From Wyeomyia smithii (lineage: Eukaryota; Arthropoda; Insecta; Diptera; Culicidae), in NCBI RefSeq assembly GCF_029784165.1, contig NC_073696.1, forward strand, positions 175,450,912-175,514,911: a DNA stretch of 64,000 nucleotides. Reading direction: 5' to 3'. The first letter of the stretch is position 1; every line of letters starts with the position of its first letter. This document shows positions 1-12,646 of this stretch, piece after piece. Made by a program: the position numbers and the translations under genes. The notes beneath the pieces were generated by a model. It was given only the letters and a program-made list of their open reading frames with translations, was not told the origin of the DNA and made no database searches.

Positions 1-334
1 AATTATAGGCAATCGTAACGATTTGCATGGTTTCAATAGCGCAACATGAAAAACTAGTAAAATGGGCTTAAATAAATCAATTAATAAAAAAGAAATCGTT
101 TTTAAAATGTATCAAAAATTAATTTTAATTCAAAACAATGAACAGTTGTTATTGACAAAAATTCAAAAATAAAATGTTTTGATAGTCTATTATTTAGTCT
201 ATTTTAAAGCGGACATAGTTCGTAGATATGTATAACTGTGCAATCCAACTTATCACACATCATTATTGTTGTTGAGCTTTCACCAGAATAAATGTTTTAC
301 AAAGAGGTCATTTGCTATATACTTTTATTTCCAG

Positions 335-1061
335 AAACCTCATCGTTCAGAATCGCATGCGGGTGGCTATTTAGCTAACAACAATATCCTATCGGTTCGT
401 TCGCAATTGGATGCTAGCTCAAGTTTGTCGATTAATTTCGTAAACGATGGTCATGGTGGCTTGAAAATAATTCAGGAAAAGTTTGGCCTTTCGGAGATGC
501 TTCCGGTGAAACGAAATTTATTGGACGGCAAATGGCACTGGATAGCGTTTAGGTATGTAACTTTAGTTTGCCTTATATTGTGTATACATGTTATGCTACC
601 CTTATTCCCAAGTCTGATCCAAACACTGATCTATAGTTTCGATGTTCGCTTGCCTAAACCTAATAATTCAGTGCTTAATGGTCTATTGCTGGAGCCTTTT
701 CATAATTGCTAATTTATGATTGCAGTGGAAGAAACGGCAGCTACATAACCGTGTTCATCGATTGTCTGTGGGCTAACTCGTTCGTCCTCTCGAGGGGAGC
801 TTTTGAACTGCCGCAGTATCCTGTGATTGAAGCTGGACGTGATGTTAGTGAATGCAATTTATCCCTATTGTTACGATCGCTTCATAACACATGCACTGTT
901 TCTTTCTCTCATATATCGTGAACTTTCAGATTGAACTCCAACAGTTAACGCTTGTCCCTGGAGACCAACATCGACTGCAGTGCGCAAAAGAGACCATCCC
1001 CATAACGGACACGGAAAATCGACAAGTTACCAATTATTTCGAAGGAATAAATTATCACTGA
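335..1061 (+). CDS. Thrombospondin-N/laminin-G-like domain protein, last three exons (5' partial)
   Basis: Three exons join in frame: 335-552, 726-843 and 930-1061, giving 155 residues plus a stop. Exon 1 follows a pyrimidine-rich acceptor (AG at 333-334). The introns are 173 and 86 bp, with donors GTATGT and GTTAGT. The translation has hallmarks of a TSPN/laminin-G sandwich: SLSINFVNDG, then LLDGKWHWIAF, then SYITVFIDC, then ELQQLTLVPGD and a late LQC. The two cysteines match the disulfide that closes this fold in thrombospondin, collagen and NELL proteins. The protein ends about 25 residues after the domain, so no collagen or EGF region follows. The signal peptide and earlier exons must lie left of position 1. 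A role in matrix or signalling is inferred from the family only, and I cannot name the orthologue. The second donor is the least certain junction; the alternative GTGATG gives an immediate stop. Confidence 0.7.
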
Positions 1062-2189
1062 ATCAGCAGGTGGCACGCAAAAGCTGGAGTATTATCGACT
1101 TTTAAATGGAGATATCTTTTTACGGCATTAATTTTGAAGCCTTATTCATTGCCATGGAAGATAGAAAACGTTAGCTGAAAACAATTGTATTGATAATCAC
1201 GGATTTGAATTTCGTTAAGACTAGAGATTTAAACCTAAATTAGTTGTCAACCATGCCAGTTTTTCGGGTTTTGGGTGAATCGCGTAATCTGCAATTATTT
1301 CACCTAATATCGTCAAGCTAAAAAAAAATTTTATTCTCCGTTATTTGGTGAAACATATTTTCTACTCACATTTTAGCTGTTTCGCTGTAAATTTGGAACT
1401 TTAAAAACTTTGAAGTAACCTGCTATATTGCCCGAAAAGCTATTGTTTTAGTACCTAACGATTTTAATTAACTTACTTACGGGACACGCGCATTTTTGTT
1501 TGCAACTGTTACCTCTGAAATAGCTTTTGCTCAGAGAGTCTTTGAAGTGGCTCAAAAAGGAGTGTTTGGACGATATGTTATTGAAATTTATTCGAAATAA
1601 ATTAATACATAACACTCATGACATTTTACTGAACAATCCTATTACTACAGTATAGGTAGCCTCCAAGATGTTTGGTTTAGTTTTTAAAAATATTGAAAAA
1701 TAACTGACAAACATCAAAAATGAAAAGTGAAGTTAGCGTCGTTTGCACAGATGCACGTTGAGGTATAGATAATTAAGTCCGGCCCGCGGCATTGATGATG
1801 ATTATAAGTAATAACCTAAACACGTCGCTGCGGACGATTTTAGCGGTACTCGATTTTTTATAGTAGAATTAAATGGAAATACTGTCTGTTCTTAATATTT
1901 TACTCCATTCTACTAAGACACTCAATAAGAAGTTAATTTGTTTTTTTTTTAATACATAGCATGATTTCGAAACAATCTACAGTTTCTCAATCAGAAAAAA
2001 AATCTTACTAGGGAGTTATTATAAATCTTACGATGCCTTTTTATGGGGAAGGGGGGTTGAAAATTCCAAAAAAAGCTCTTACGAAATTTGTGGATGACCC
2101 TTAAGAATAATTTAGATAAATTTGATGTTCAAAATTGTATAATGGCCAACGTTATCTTAACGACGAAGAATGTTAAAAAAATTGCAAAA
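1062..2189. other. 3' flank and intergenic DNA, no feature recognised
   Basis: AT-rich sequence after the thrombospondin-N-like gene. I see no coding potential and no clear terminal repeats. AATAAA-like strings occur, for example near 1595, but none can be tied to the gene with confidence. Confidence 0.4.
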
Positions 2190-2201
2190 TGCATCCACTT
2201 C

Positions 2202-2414
2202 CTCTCCCAGATGGTCTCGAGGTACGATGCTGGCCTAACAAGCCAGTCGTCGTAGGTTCGAGTCTCGTCTCGGGAGAGACTGTTAGTGTCAGTAGGATCG
2301 TAGCACTAGCCCCGCAATTGTCATGTACACTAAATAGTCGGCTGCGAAGTCTGTGTATAAATAAACAGAAGGTCAAGTTCCGATTCGGAATGTAGCACCA
2401 AGGCTTTGCTTTTT
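2202..2414 (+). mobile_element. tRNA-derived SINE with 12-bp target-site duplication
   Basis: The 213-bp body has a tRNA-like head containing a B-box-like GGTTCGAGTCTC and an upstream A-box-like TGGTCTCGAGG, followed by a non-tRNA body that ends in a T-rich run. It is flanked by perfect 12-bp direct repeats, TGCATCCACTTC, at 2190-2201 and 2415-2426. That is the signature of LINE-mediated insertion. The body resembles an Aedes SINE I recall, but I cannot confirm a family name. The A and B boxes would drive RNA polymerase III. Confidence 0.8.
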
Positions 2415-2426
2415 TGCATCCACTTC

Positions 2427-3877
2427 ACGTTTGGAATCATTGAGTAATGGCGAAGGCGAATATACAAAAACTCAGAAAATTGCACGAGAGTATACCTGCA
2501 GCCATTGCAGTCAACATTAGAACAAACAGGATTATAAGCTCACAGCATAGAAAATGGGTAGTATGTTTCTCTTTTTGTTGACATTTTTTTCTGCCCACTT
2601 CAAGTGCAAATTATCGCGGCAATTTTCTGTTTGATTTTCAAATATAATAAAATATTAGATAGAAAACGTCTCGACTGATTTTTGAATTAGAAAGATCAAA
2701 TGTTTTTATGCCTTTATTTTGAACAATCCTGGGAATCTCGTTGAGTTGAGTACCGAGAACCGATTACAAACGATGGAAAAGCTAATGAAATTAAAGGAGG
2801 GCTAATTTCATAATCCATATTCATTTGGTGTCAGGTGGAAAAACTCAATATTTTAACGTGTAATCCTCATACACCTTCAACCTATTGATTGATAGAGAGA
2901 ACTTGATAGAGAAAAGTACAGAAGAGAATTTCAATCGAAGCGGCATTTCAAGGAATAGAACAAATAGACAGGCTTATGCTATTTAAAATTCCATTTGTCA
3001 CGTATTTTATATTGGATACAGGTGAAGGTGAACCAAGAAACACGCTATTTCTGTAACGAGAAAAAAGTTCAACAAATCCTATCTACATACATAGAGGTCA
3101 TTAAAAACATGATCTATTGAGCCTGCAGGATTCAGATAGATGCTTATCGCTGCTGTAAAAATCTAAGTCAGAACAATAAATTGCCATTGCTGTATATGGA
3201 GCGCTTACTTCACAAAATGTATGCATAGTTTTCTCATCATCATCGTTAGGATTTAAACAAAGTTCTAGTCAGTCAAAAAAAAAACTCTTGATTGTTGTTG
3301 ATGCTATGCTTGCTTACGCGTGCAATGCAAATATAAAGCGCGCCTGGTCAACAATAACGAAACTAGTCGAACGTACGTGACGAGGATCAACTTGTTTGAG
3401 GCTTTTATATTGCAGTATATCATGCAAAAAAGGTTTAACCCAAAACGCACTTTTTACTTAGTCACAGAAATTGTTCTTTTTTTTATATTTACAACGATAT
3501 GTGCTGATTGCAGTAGTTTACACAAATATGGGAAAACGGCCAAAAAAATATACTCGAAAATAACAACAAGAAATTAAACCGTCCTATGTGACTGACTCAA
3601 ATGACTTATTACACTCTCTGATATCAGTCTATCATTCTACTGCATCCAGTGATCATGGATAAATATAGATAAGTGACTGGTTATATTGCATGTACTTTGA
3701 TTTCTGCAAACGTCTGATAAACGCCAGAAAATTAACAAGTAAACCAAAAAATAAGTGAAATTAACACAACCTGAAACAATAACTAACGAGCAGGAATTTC
3801 AAATCGAATTAAATTCGAAATAATGAGTAAAAACCCAACAATGGAAATGTCTCAGATGTTATCAAACACATCTATAT
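2427..3877. other. Intergenic, no feature recognised
   Basis: AT-rich sequence with only short shadow ORFs. The open frame near 3320-3577 has low-complexity composition and no recognisable domain. I see no terminal repeats here. Confidence 0.35.
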
Positions 3878-4368
3878 GCCGGTACCGGCATAACTGTCCC
3901 ATACTGATTTCGGTCACTTTTGAGTTATCATCGGGAATCGACTTAACTGTTATCATATTTTCTGTAAAAAAATTAAAATTGATACTTTTGTATGGAAAAG
4001 CATGGAAAAAATATTAAGTTGTTTTTGTCCCATATTGGAAATACCCGCATTACAGTCCCACTGCATAGTGGTGCAAAGTGCAAACATATAATTTTGCTCC
4101 AGATTAGTGTATATAGGATTATTTCAGGCATATAGAAGTATGTCATTTAATTAACTAGACTAACTCTTTTTTTTTCAAGTTATATAACGTAAAACCAATT
4201 CCATCCATGGTTTTTTGTTCTCAACGATAAACTTGTGCTGCCATGAAACAGTTATGGTCGTTGGTTCTGGATGTAATTGCTGGAAATCCGAAAATTCACG
4301 GATAATAATCAATCGCCGTTTTCTCAACATGTTGTTTTTCATTATGGGACAGTTATGCGGGTACCGGC
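3878..4368. mobile_element. Inverted-repeat element (MITE-like, ~490 bp)
   Basis: An inverted pair of about 25 bp bounds the block. The left copy (3878-3902) begins GCCGGTACCGGCATAACT and the right copy (4344-4368) is its complement with one mismatch. A third, partial copy of the same motif (CCCGCATTACAGTCCCA) sits inside at about 4046-4062. No transposase is encoded. Target-site duplications are not obvious, so the exact ends are uncertain. Confidence 0.5.
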
Positions 4369-4773
4369 AGTATATATGTACCACAAAAACATTTACATAC
4401 AAACAGATACACGCGTACACGTGGCAATAGGAACAGTTAAAAAACAATATTGTTTATATCGGTGCTACATGCTTTATTAATATTTTCAGGTTGAAGATTA
4501 TTAAACTTAAATCAATAAAGAGAAAAAACACTATCACGTAACATTGAGGGATACTCTATGGAATTATCAGAATATAATTACCATTGGTTTAAGAAATGCT
4601 TTTCTTATTTATCCGAATGTTTCACTATCAAAAATATATATAATCGATTATTTCATCCCAATAGAAAATCATTGTAACCAGAAATGTCAAGCTTTGCTAT
4701 TCTTCAGATTCCTTGCCCTTTTTGCATTGCTCCTAGAAAGGTATAGCAATCACTGAAAAAAGGGCTAAAGGTA

Positions 4774-6705
4774 GGGGAACTGCTCCATTAGGGGAAAGTA
4801 GGTAAAGACGGACACCCTAAGGTTTAATCTAAATAATTACTTAGGTATTGCTATTTAGATCGCAGTAGTCATACAAATTGAAACTTAAAGTCATTTGTTT
4901 TCATAATCATTTTTGGTATTAGTGAACTTCCTCCAAGTTTCACGTGTTTTGGGTCTTCAAAAATAAGACTACAAATTGTTGTTTTTTGACATGGTTGGGA
5001 AAGACGGACACTTGGGGTGAGTAAGATGGACACTACGAAGGTAAAGGTGGACACTCACAAAAAAGATGTAGTACGTTAAGTATTCTTTTGATTTATGTGT
5101 TAAGTGATGGCCATACATTACTCTACGTGATTAGAGTCCATCTATACATCACGTGAACAGTTTGAGAGGATGGGTTTCGATGAAGGCGAAAATTCTCCGC
5201 CTATATGGCCTGTTCTAACTACTAAGTGATTAATATCTGCTGGTTTCTCTCGCAGGTGTACTTTGTGAACATCTGTAGTACACAACAGATGCTACATGTG
5301 AAAATTCTTGGAAAATCCGTGTGTCTATCTTTCCCTACCTTAGTGTATCCGTCTTGCCCGACCTGGTTGTAAATTTTTCAATCGATCGTAGTTCTTCATC
5401 GGAACATCGAAAATCTGCTGGATTTTCACTAGAAAACCGAGGAAAGACTAATTAATCACTTAACTATTGTGAACAAATGTAAACACGTAAGTTTCACGAG
5501 TTTTTCACTATTTTCCGTGGAATAAAAATTACATCAAATTGCGCTTTCACGAAAATATTCTTTGTTTTACTTACAAATTTGACAGTTTGCTTGCTGAAAA
5601 CCGATAATGCAACTCAAAAGCATTAACACACTATAAAGAAGGTATTCGCATCACTCAACTATCATAATACATTCTAGTTTGTGAAATATTAAAAGTGTCC
5701 ATCTTACCCGCAGTGTCCGTCTTTACCTACTTTCCCCTATTCATCTCAGCCCGTATATTCATCTTATTCAACATGAAAACACAATTGAAAACAGGAAAAA
5801 ACGCATATTTTCTTATTAAACCAATCTGCAAATCCATGGAATGGATTCTTCTTGGTTCCTTTTAGATTCCTCATAAAGTATAATCCTCAAAAACTTACTT
5901 AAAAGCACTAAATTTGATATTATAGTCGGACATCTGCACTCGAAAACTTGAACCCGAACGAACCTCAGAAAACAAAATCCGCGCATCGTTCTATACGGCT
6001 ACAACGGGACTCGTTCAGCAGCCAACCAAAGTTTTTTTCATCACTAGCGGACCACTTTTTATTTTAATCACTAAACAATACACTAAGAATACTTTAATCT
6101 TTTAAATGTTCACCTCAAATTTCCTAAAACAAGCTTGATTTAGCAGAAATATATGAGATGAATTTCTACAATTCTTAGATTTCAACTGTATGTATTTTCA
6201 TCTGTTTTCACTGCGTTGAAGAAAATCAAAAGTTGCCAAATCACTTTCTGTTATTACGAAAAAATCATACTGAAAATGTTGAATTATTCCGACATAATTG
6301 ACATGAATCTACAGCACTGTTGTGGTTACCTAGGTTACCAGTTTCGCACGTAAACAACTGCAGCGGATATCTAGGTAACTACTACGACGGGCTGCGGCTA
6401 CGTTCATTCATTATAATGTGATTCATTCATGACCGTGTGATGAATATGAGAGCATCGTTAGATGAATAATTGAGCAGTAATTCAAGTTTTGAGATGGATA
6501 TGGAAGCGTTGTGAAAAATGGTTTGTTTGGCAAAATTCAGGATAAATCTAGCTAATTTTACTAATTATACAATGCTAAACGATTCCATAAGAGTACGTAA
6601 GCATATTTAGCTTATTTGTTCAATGATTTCGTGAAAATTTGGTGTTTAATCCGGGCATTCTTCGTGAATATCGGCTTAATGAGATGAATAATGGAGCAGT
6701 TTCCC
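4774..6705. mobile_element. Outer TA-flanked MITE, split by a second MITE
   Basis: The right end reads AGATGAATAATGGAGCAG followed by TTTCCC and TA (6706-6707). Its complement starts the left end (GGGGAACTGCTCCAT from 4774, after TA at 4772-4773). The left terminal repeat is interrupted at its internal TTA by the 947-bp element at 4791-5737. Removing that element restores a continuous match (CTCCATTATTCATCTCA) to the right end. Without the insertion the element is about 980 bp. No ORF of note. Confidence 0.75.
4791..5737. mobile_element. Inner MITE with 25-bp TIRs and TA target site
   Basis: The left TIR (4791-4815) starts GGGGAAAGTAGGTAAAGACG and the right TIR (5713-5737) is its exact complement. 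The element sits between TA dinucleotides (4789-4790 and 5738-5739), as expected for a Tc1/mariner-type mobilised MITE. Further copies of the motif AAGACGGACACTT and related GGACACT strings occur near 5000-5060, forming subterminal repeats. It has no coding capacity. Confidence 0.85.
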
Positions 6706-6724
6706 TATAAAAGTGTTCAAAAGG

Positions 6725-7975
6725 GCCGAATGTTTCATATCACTCGACTCAGTTCGACGCGCTCTCCCAATCTCACTGCAGTTTCTCAGAGATGACTGGA
6801 CCGATTTTTATGAAATTAATTGCAAATGAAAGGTCCAGTCTTCCCATAAGATCTTATTGAATTTTATTGTAATCGAATTTTTAGTTTAGAGGTTATGTTT
6901 AAAAATGTAAAAATCACGAAACATCATTATCTCAGAAACTACACAACCGATTTTAACAAAATTGGTTTTAAATGAACGAGCTACCTGAAAAACTCTTAAT
7001 TTTTGAATTTTATGGAGATTGCATATATGGTTCAAAAGTTATTAACAGAAACCTGCTCTGCAGACTCTTTTTATCTCACTCATGTTTCCCTCATGAGATG
7101 TCTGAAACGATTTTCATAAAATCACTGGTATATGGAAGGTCTAGTTGTCCCATAAGACCCAATTGTTTTTTTTTTTTGTAATCGGACTATCACTTTGTCT
7201 GTTATGTTTAAAAATGTGAAATCCAGCTATGAAAAAAAAACATTCCGACGACTATTTAAACTCACTCACTTTTTTCAGAGATGGCTGAACCGATTTTCAC
7301 AAAATTAGCTGCCTCTTAATACCCTATTGAATTTCATTTTAATCAGACTGCAACTTTGTCTGTAATGTATACAAATGTGAAAATCACGAAACTTCGTAAT
7401 CTCAGAAACTACATAACCGCTTTGAACAATGTTGATATCAAATGAACGGGCTAGTTTAGGGTCAACTGATGAATTTAATAATGATTGCACACTTGGTTGA
7501 AAAGTTGTAAAAAGAAACGTGTTCTGATGACTTTTCAAATTCACTCGTTTCCCCAAAGATGACTGAACTAATTTGAACAATCTTATTGTCAAATGAAAGG
7601 TTTGGCTGCCCTATAGTTTGCCATTTCATTTGATTATAAAATCGGACTTTTATTTCAACCGCTATGTATTAAATTTAAGAAACAACGACAGTCTATTATC
7701 TCAAAGTTTATACGACTTACTTGATCATAACTACGGGCTGTCTCTCAAACTTGCGAGTAACAAGTTTTATAAAAAAATGATACGTGGTTCAAAAGTTATG
7801 GAAAGAAATGATTGATCGATCGATTGATCGATCAATATATGTGGCAGCAACATAATTCAAACTTGGTATTGTACTATTTGAACGTTCCCGGTATTGCTCG
7901 TGAAAATCACTAAGCTTCAATATCACAGAACCTACACAACCGATTTGAGTAATACGAGCGGTAGCGAGTAAGGAC
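6725..7975. repeat. Old diverged tandem repeat, units ~280-310 bp
   Basis: Two motifs recur in alternation. One is a CAGAGATGGCTGAACCGATT-like motif (near 6787, 7095, 7277, 7553) and the other is an ATCTCAGAAACTACACAACC-like motif (near 6930, 7400, 7700, 7920). Each is followed by AAATGAAAGG- or AAATGAACG-like text. The copies have diverged strongly. It looks like an ancient satellite or a decayed repetitive element; no function is evident. Confidence 0.6.
7808..7836. repeat. GATC/GATTGATC self-complementary tract
   Basis: A short run of alternating GATTGATC and GATCGATC units that can fold on itself. It lies inside the diverged tandem repeat block. Confidence 0.6.
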
Positions 7976-8389
7976 AGCATGCGCCCCGTACAATCGAATT
8001 GGCCGAAGGCCACGAGTGTGTTGCATTATTTTTTTTCAATTTCTTATTTAAATTTCCTTTATTTCTATGAATCAATTAGGGAACGAACGTCCATTAATTA
8101 CGCAGAAAAAAATAACTATTTCCGAAGCCTTCTTCTTTTGTATAGATCCTCAAAAACTTTCGCATGGGCTTTGTCAGATAGCTTTTCCTCCTCAAGCATT
8201 ACCTTTTAATGGACGTTTCCTTACAACATTTCAGCTTTATATAAGTCATATTTAAATTAAAGAAAAAATCCTGCTATAAATAATCGAATTTAAAATGATA
8301 TGTAATCGAGTCTGTATGTAATCGAGACCGACCTATAAATGAGTACAATGACGTTTTGATTATACCACGATCAAAAAAATCGCGTCTTA

Positions 8390-8421
8390 TATTTATTTAT
8401 TTATTTAATTTATTTATTTAA
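8390..8421. repeat. (TTTA)n microsatellite
   Basis: Short imperfect ATTT run. Such tracts often mark the 3' tail of a minus-strand non-LTR retrotransposon, but I could not recognise element sequence next to it. Confidence 0.6.
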
Positions 8422-8882
8422 CTGACAAATGTCGGATTTAATGTTGTGCGTTCAAAATCATAAAAGTGAGGTATTATTAAGTCTATATATCTGAAACATT
8501 TTTATCTCATGTTATTTTTTTTTAAATTTTTTTTACTATTACCACAGTTGTTGCAGTTATCGGTCTTGCAGTTAAAAAGCGTTGCAGTTGAAAGTCTTGC
8601 AGTTATCGAACGGCGACTGTACATGTCATGCTTATCGTATTGATCTTTGCATGAACGTGTTAATTTATTATCATATGTGTGTAATGTTATGTTTTATATG
8701 TTCAGCAAAGTTGTGCCAAACTAAAAATTTGTGTTATTTTTTTCTGAAAATTGATATTTACGTGTAAATCTATTCAACAAAAAATAAATTCAAATGAGAA
8801 AGGCTGGGTCTCACCGCTAGGTGCATAAATTCGGATTTTATTCAAATCATCATCAATTTTAAATGATTTTTCGGCCTTTCGA

Positions 8883-8977
8883 ATGATTCGGCTTTTTGTG
8901 ACTCGGCCGTTTGTTATTTCGACCGTTTGAAATTCGGCCGTTTGTGATTCGGCTGTTTGTGTTTCGGCCGTTTGAAG
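8883..8977. repeat. 15-bp minisatellite, ~6 units
   Basis: Units have the form TGATTCGGCCGTTTG with small variations (TTCGACCGTTTG, TTCGGCTGTTTG), repeated about six times. The period of 15 keeps a minus-strand frame open, which explains the repetitive TAESQ-type translation there. I do not regard that translation as a gene. Confidence 0.8.
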
Positions 8978-9064
8978 GTAAACCTGTGGGGGCCCGAAGG
9001 CCATGCCTCCACCCCCGCCCTCCCCCCTTCCCCTAAATCCGGATATGGGTACAAAAATGGGTAA

Positions 9065-9178
9065 GCACACACTCAATCGAATAATAAAAGTTCGGTAATT
9101 TTTATTACAATTTCGATCGGTACACACTCAATCAGATAATAAATGTTCGGTAATTATTATTACAATTTCGATCGGTAA
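9065..9178. repeat. Direct duplication of a ~58-bp terminal unit
   Basis: Two adjacent copies of a unit running from CACACTCAATC through TTCGGTAATT to TTTCGATCGGTA, with few differences. They form the left edge of the interspersed repeat described next. Confidence 0.7.
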
Positions 9179-10070
9179 GTTTGAGAAAATACAGAGTAGT
9201 TTGTAAAGTTGATATAACTTTATATATTTTCTGTATTTAGTAAATAATTTTACTGAATACTGCTATACTTTCTGCTGAACTTTTCGGTAAATTCAACTTT
9301 TACCGAATATTGGCAAGACACTACCGGACCAACTATAGAGCTGTCAAATTTTCTCTATTCGTTGTTCTCCTTCTGGTTGTCAAGTCACATTCTCGGTTCC
9401 GTTGGAACATTCAAGTTCCTACCAAAATAAATGGAGGACGTTTTCCAACAACTTCAGCAAGAAGATGATCGCATATAACAAATTTTTCGTAAGTATATGA
9501 TGATAAAATTTGTAAATGTTTTAGGTATCAAACCATCACATTATGTGCTTCTACTTCCGAGCATATGTTGCATGCTACGTAAATAGTTTACACCGCCATG
9601 TTAATGGACACATCCGGAAGATCCTCGGCTTTGAAACTATGAGCACAACTGGCATGAAGTTCATGCACAGTCCACGGCAGTAAAAAACATTTAATTGATT
9701 TTCACCCGTACAAATTCGGTGCGGCGAACGTCGATTTTGATTTTTTTTTTAGTTTTCAATAGCTAAAATTTTTATTAATATTTGAATAAAAATATTAATA
9801 TAAATTTACGTTACATCATACTTCTGGTTTTCTTAAATAATTAAAAGTGAACAAATAATAAACATCACAGATCTTTCGGTACTGTCTTACACAACTTACA
9901 GATTTGATCGGTGGTTTTGGCAACTAACCGCATTCGCTGTTTTCACAAATTAGGTCGGTAATAATGACAAAAAGCAACAGCAATTCAATTACTGATCGGT
10001 CGGTAGTAGTTTATATTACCGAACGTTATACCGAGCGCTCAGCTGTTGGAAAGCCGGTGAATTAAAAAAA
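9119..10070. mobile_element. Interspersed repeat family X, left part (split copy)
   Basis: The block 9740-10070 matches 54830-55117 closely; both include ATCACAGATCTTTCGGTACT and TTTGATCGGTGGTTTTGGC. The left end (GTACACACTCAAT) is roughly the complement of the right end of the other copy (ATTTAATGTAAGTGTGTAC), which suggests terminal inverted repeats. The right end of this copy (AACGAATTCGGTGATTAAAT) is displaced to 15397-15432 by a 5.3-kb insertion. No coding region is recognised; a short ATG-initiated frame near 9432 stops after 15 codons. Confidence 0.65.
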
Positions 10071-10225
10071 TAAGATTATTTAGTCCCTAGATAAGTAATG
10101 TCGCTAGTGTGCCCATTGTATTCGAGGCAAATCATGTTGCACAAAAGATCCCAAGCACTAGAGTCGATTTGTCGCGATTCGACTTAAAAACTGCTTTGAG
10201 AATCATGATCTAGTAGACCTACCTA

Positions 10226-11452
10226 GTGATGTCCGATTACTTCTCGATTAATCGAGTTAATCGATTATTTGCGGAAATATTCGATTAATTTTTAATCGGT
10301 TAACCGACTTTTCGATTATTGAATAATCGAATAGTTGACCCCGATTATTGTTCGATTATAGATTAACTTTGTCCAAAAATGAGGAAATTGGTGATGCCAG
10401 AAGCATCAAGATACAAAAACATCAACCATATGGTTGGATTACCCGGGGAGTTACGGTAGTATTTGCATGGCGATTTGGCACCAAGAAATTCTGACCCAAT
10501 TATAGTATGGAACCGAATTCAAGGACAGATTCCAACACTTTATAAAATACCGATGAAATACATGCCAGTTCTAGGAACATCCGTTCCTTCAGAAGTCTAT
10601 TCAGCAAAGCCGGTCAAACGATTACAAAGCTGCTAAATCTCGGCTCCCAAGACCCCAACTAGAAATGTTCCTAATCTAACAGTCGATAGGAGAGGATGCA
10701 TGGTTCTACTGACGGCACCTACTCACGTCAGTGTCATTGTCATTCGAATGTTAAGCATTTTTGAAATAAATGTTTCTTTTCTCGCTTTTTAAACGTTAGC
10801 AAGTAAATTTATATGGTGGTTCCTATTTATTGATTGGTTTGCCTAATGTTTATGATATAGGATTCGATCACTTGAATCTAGTGTAAAGTTTTTCGTACAG
10901 CAGAATCACTTGCAAACGAATGCACAATTGCAAAACTGAAGAATTAAATGAATCGGAAAAACACTTTCTCGAAGATTCATAAAGAATTAGGCTTATTGAA
11001 TTATTAAATATATTAAATAATGTGACTTCAAACCAAATAGCCAATAAGTGTCTTGAAGAAAGTTTTAATATGTTGTAAAATTGTACAATATTTTTTGCTG
11101 CAAAAAAGTAAAGTTAAGGTGATACACTGTTTAACACAGAATTTGCAGTAGAGATTCGATCATAGGCTTGTTCGATGAACCAACTTCGTACATCGAAATC
11201 AAGAGGTAGGTCACAGAATATTTCTAGAGCTTTCTGCCAGATTTGTCAGTAAAACCTTGAATCAAGTTTATTGGTAACTGACTGTTGGTCAGCACTAACA
11301 TTTTATTTTTGAACGTAGGGCTCACGCAATCAAATAATCGATTATCTCGATTAATCGAATATCTCGTGTCAGTTAATCGAGTCCGATTAGCGGGAGCGGA
11401 CAAAATAATCGATTAACAATTAATCGATTAGTTGAAAAAATCGGACGTCACT
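10226..11452. mobile_element. MITE with ATCGATTA-rich ends
   Basis: The ends read GTGATGTCCGATTA on the left and TAAN-style TCGGACGTCAC on the right, flanked by TA (10224-10225 and 11453-11454). Both termini carry clusters of ATCGATTA, TTAATCG and CGATTA that could fold or bind transposase. The interior has no convincing ORF. Confidence 0.6.
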
Positions 11453-12537
11453 AGTTATGGGCAAAAACTGCCAAAAGAAAAAGCAGACTACACTGAACCA
11501 AATTACTCGCACATAAATGTGTTATCATTGCTTGACTTTAGCTTTTAACGACTGTACACGGTTAAATGAAGCTACCTAATTATGAGTACGAAAACTACCA
11601 ATTTTTGAGTTCGCCTGAGCGAACTGCGATTTTGAGTAACTTTGATTAAGTGAAATTTGTAGAAAAAACTCATATGATGGATCAATACAGCATACCTATA
11701 TTTGAATGAAATGTTTTGAATTTTCGCTGCTCGAGAGGTTATTGTTTACCTAATTTTGGATGAAAATTTTTAACCTGCCAGTGCTGTCAAGAAAGAAACA
11801 GTTGTGAAATCAACAGTGTTTTTTTCTGCGAGTGCTTAAAATTCGGGTTTCTAGTGCAAGAAGGTTTGGAGCTAAGACAAGACGTGACAGCTGGTCACCG
11901 TTACATTCAACCAATTTGAACCGGCTGCTGATTGGCTGAATTCGATAACGCAATCGTCACGTAGAAAATACAACGAGGTTACTTTTCACTGTAAAGCAGT
12001 GATGCTGGAGAGTCATATTTTAGCTATTATAATTGTTCATAAATAATGATGCAAAAGTATGCAAGGTACATGATATTACCGAGTAATGTATTTCACTGTT
12101 ATAACTTAAAAAATGCATTGATTAATCGTTTATAACTATTTCGGTTGAAGTCCAAGAAACTTAGAAAGAAAAAAATTGGGTACCAAGAAACTTAGGAAGA
12201 AAAAATTTGATAATAGAAGTATGCTTTTTTGAACATAAAATAATAAATAAGAATTGAGTATTATTCGCCTATATATTGCAATTTTAATTTGTTTTATTTT
12301 CATTGACCTGCAGAAGTTGTTAAAAATAATCATTCTGGCATCAACGGTATGGAACGTTCAAAAAAATTTCGACGGGGATGACGGCCGTTACGAAAAGAAA
12401 AATAAGAAGCCAGCTGTCGCGTCTTGTCTTAGGTTTGGAGTAGTATTTTGTTTGCTTTGAAATATTCAAAATGAATTAAATATCCTCATCGATTAGCGAA
12501 AGGTAAGGTTTGTGATTTTCAAATGCGAAATTCTCCA

Positions 12538-12646
12538 TACCCAACAAACAATTTTGTTGAATTATAGTTTGTAAGCTGCTATTCGGTGGATTTCGACTGA
12601 ACTAAAGCTTAATAAGCTGTTATACAACAAAATTGTTTGCTGGGTA
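12538..12646. mobile_element. ~109-bp snap-back hairpin MITE
   Basis: ACCCAACAAACAATTTTGTTG at the left is matched by its complement CAACAAAATTGTTTGCTGGGT at the right, with a 60-bp centre. TA lies at both edges. It is too short to encode anything. Confidence 0.7.

Noticed and set aside
2202..2290. tRNA gene
   Set aside because: The tRNA-like head has no complete cloverleaf and is part of a SINE with target duplications; the same holds for the head near 44322.
8774..9127. 117-codon minus-strand ORF
   Set aside because: Its middle is the 15-bp minisatellite; no domain.
9432..9479. ATG frame starting with an acidic, glutamine-rich peptide
   Set aside because: Stops after 15 codons and lies in interspersed repeat X; no conserved continuation found in the second copy.
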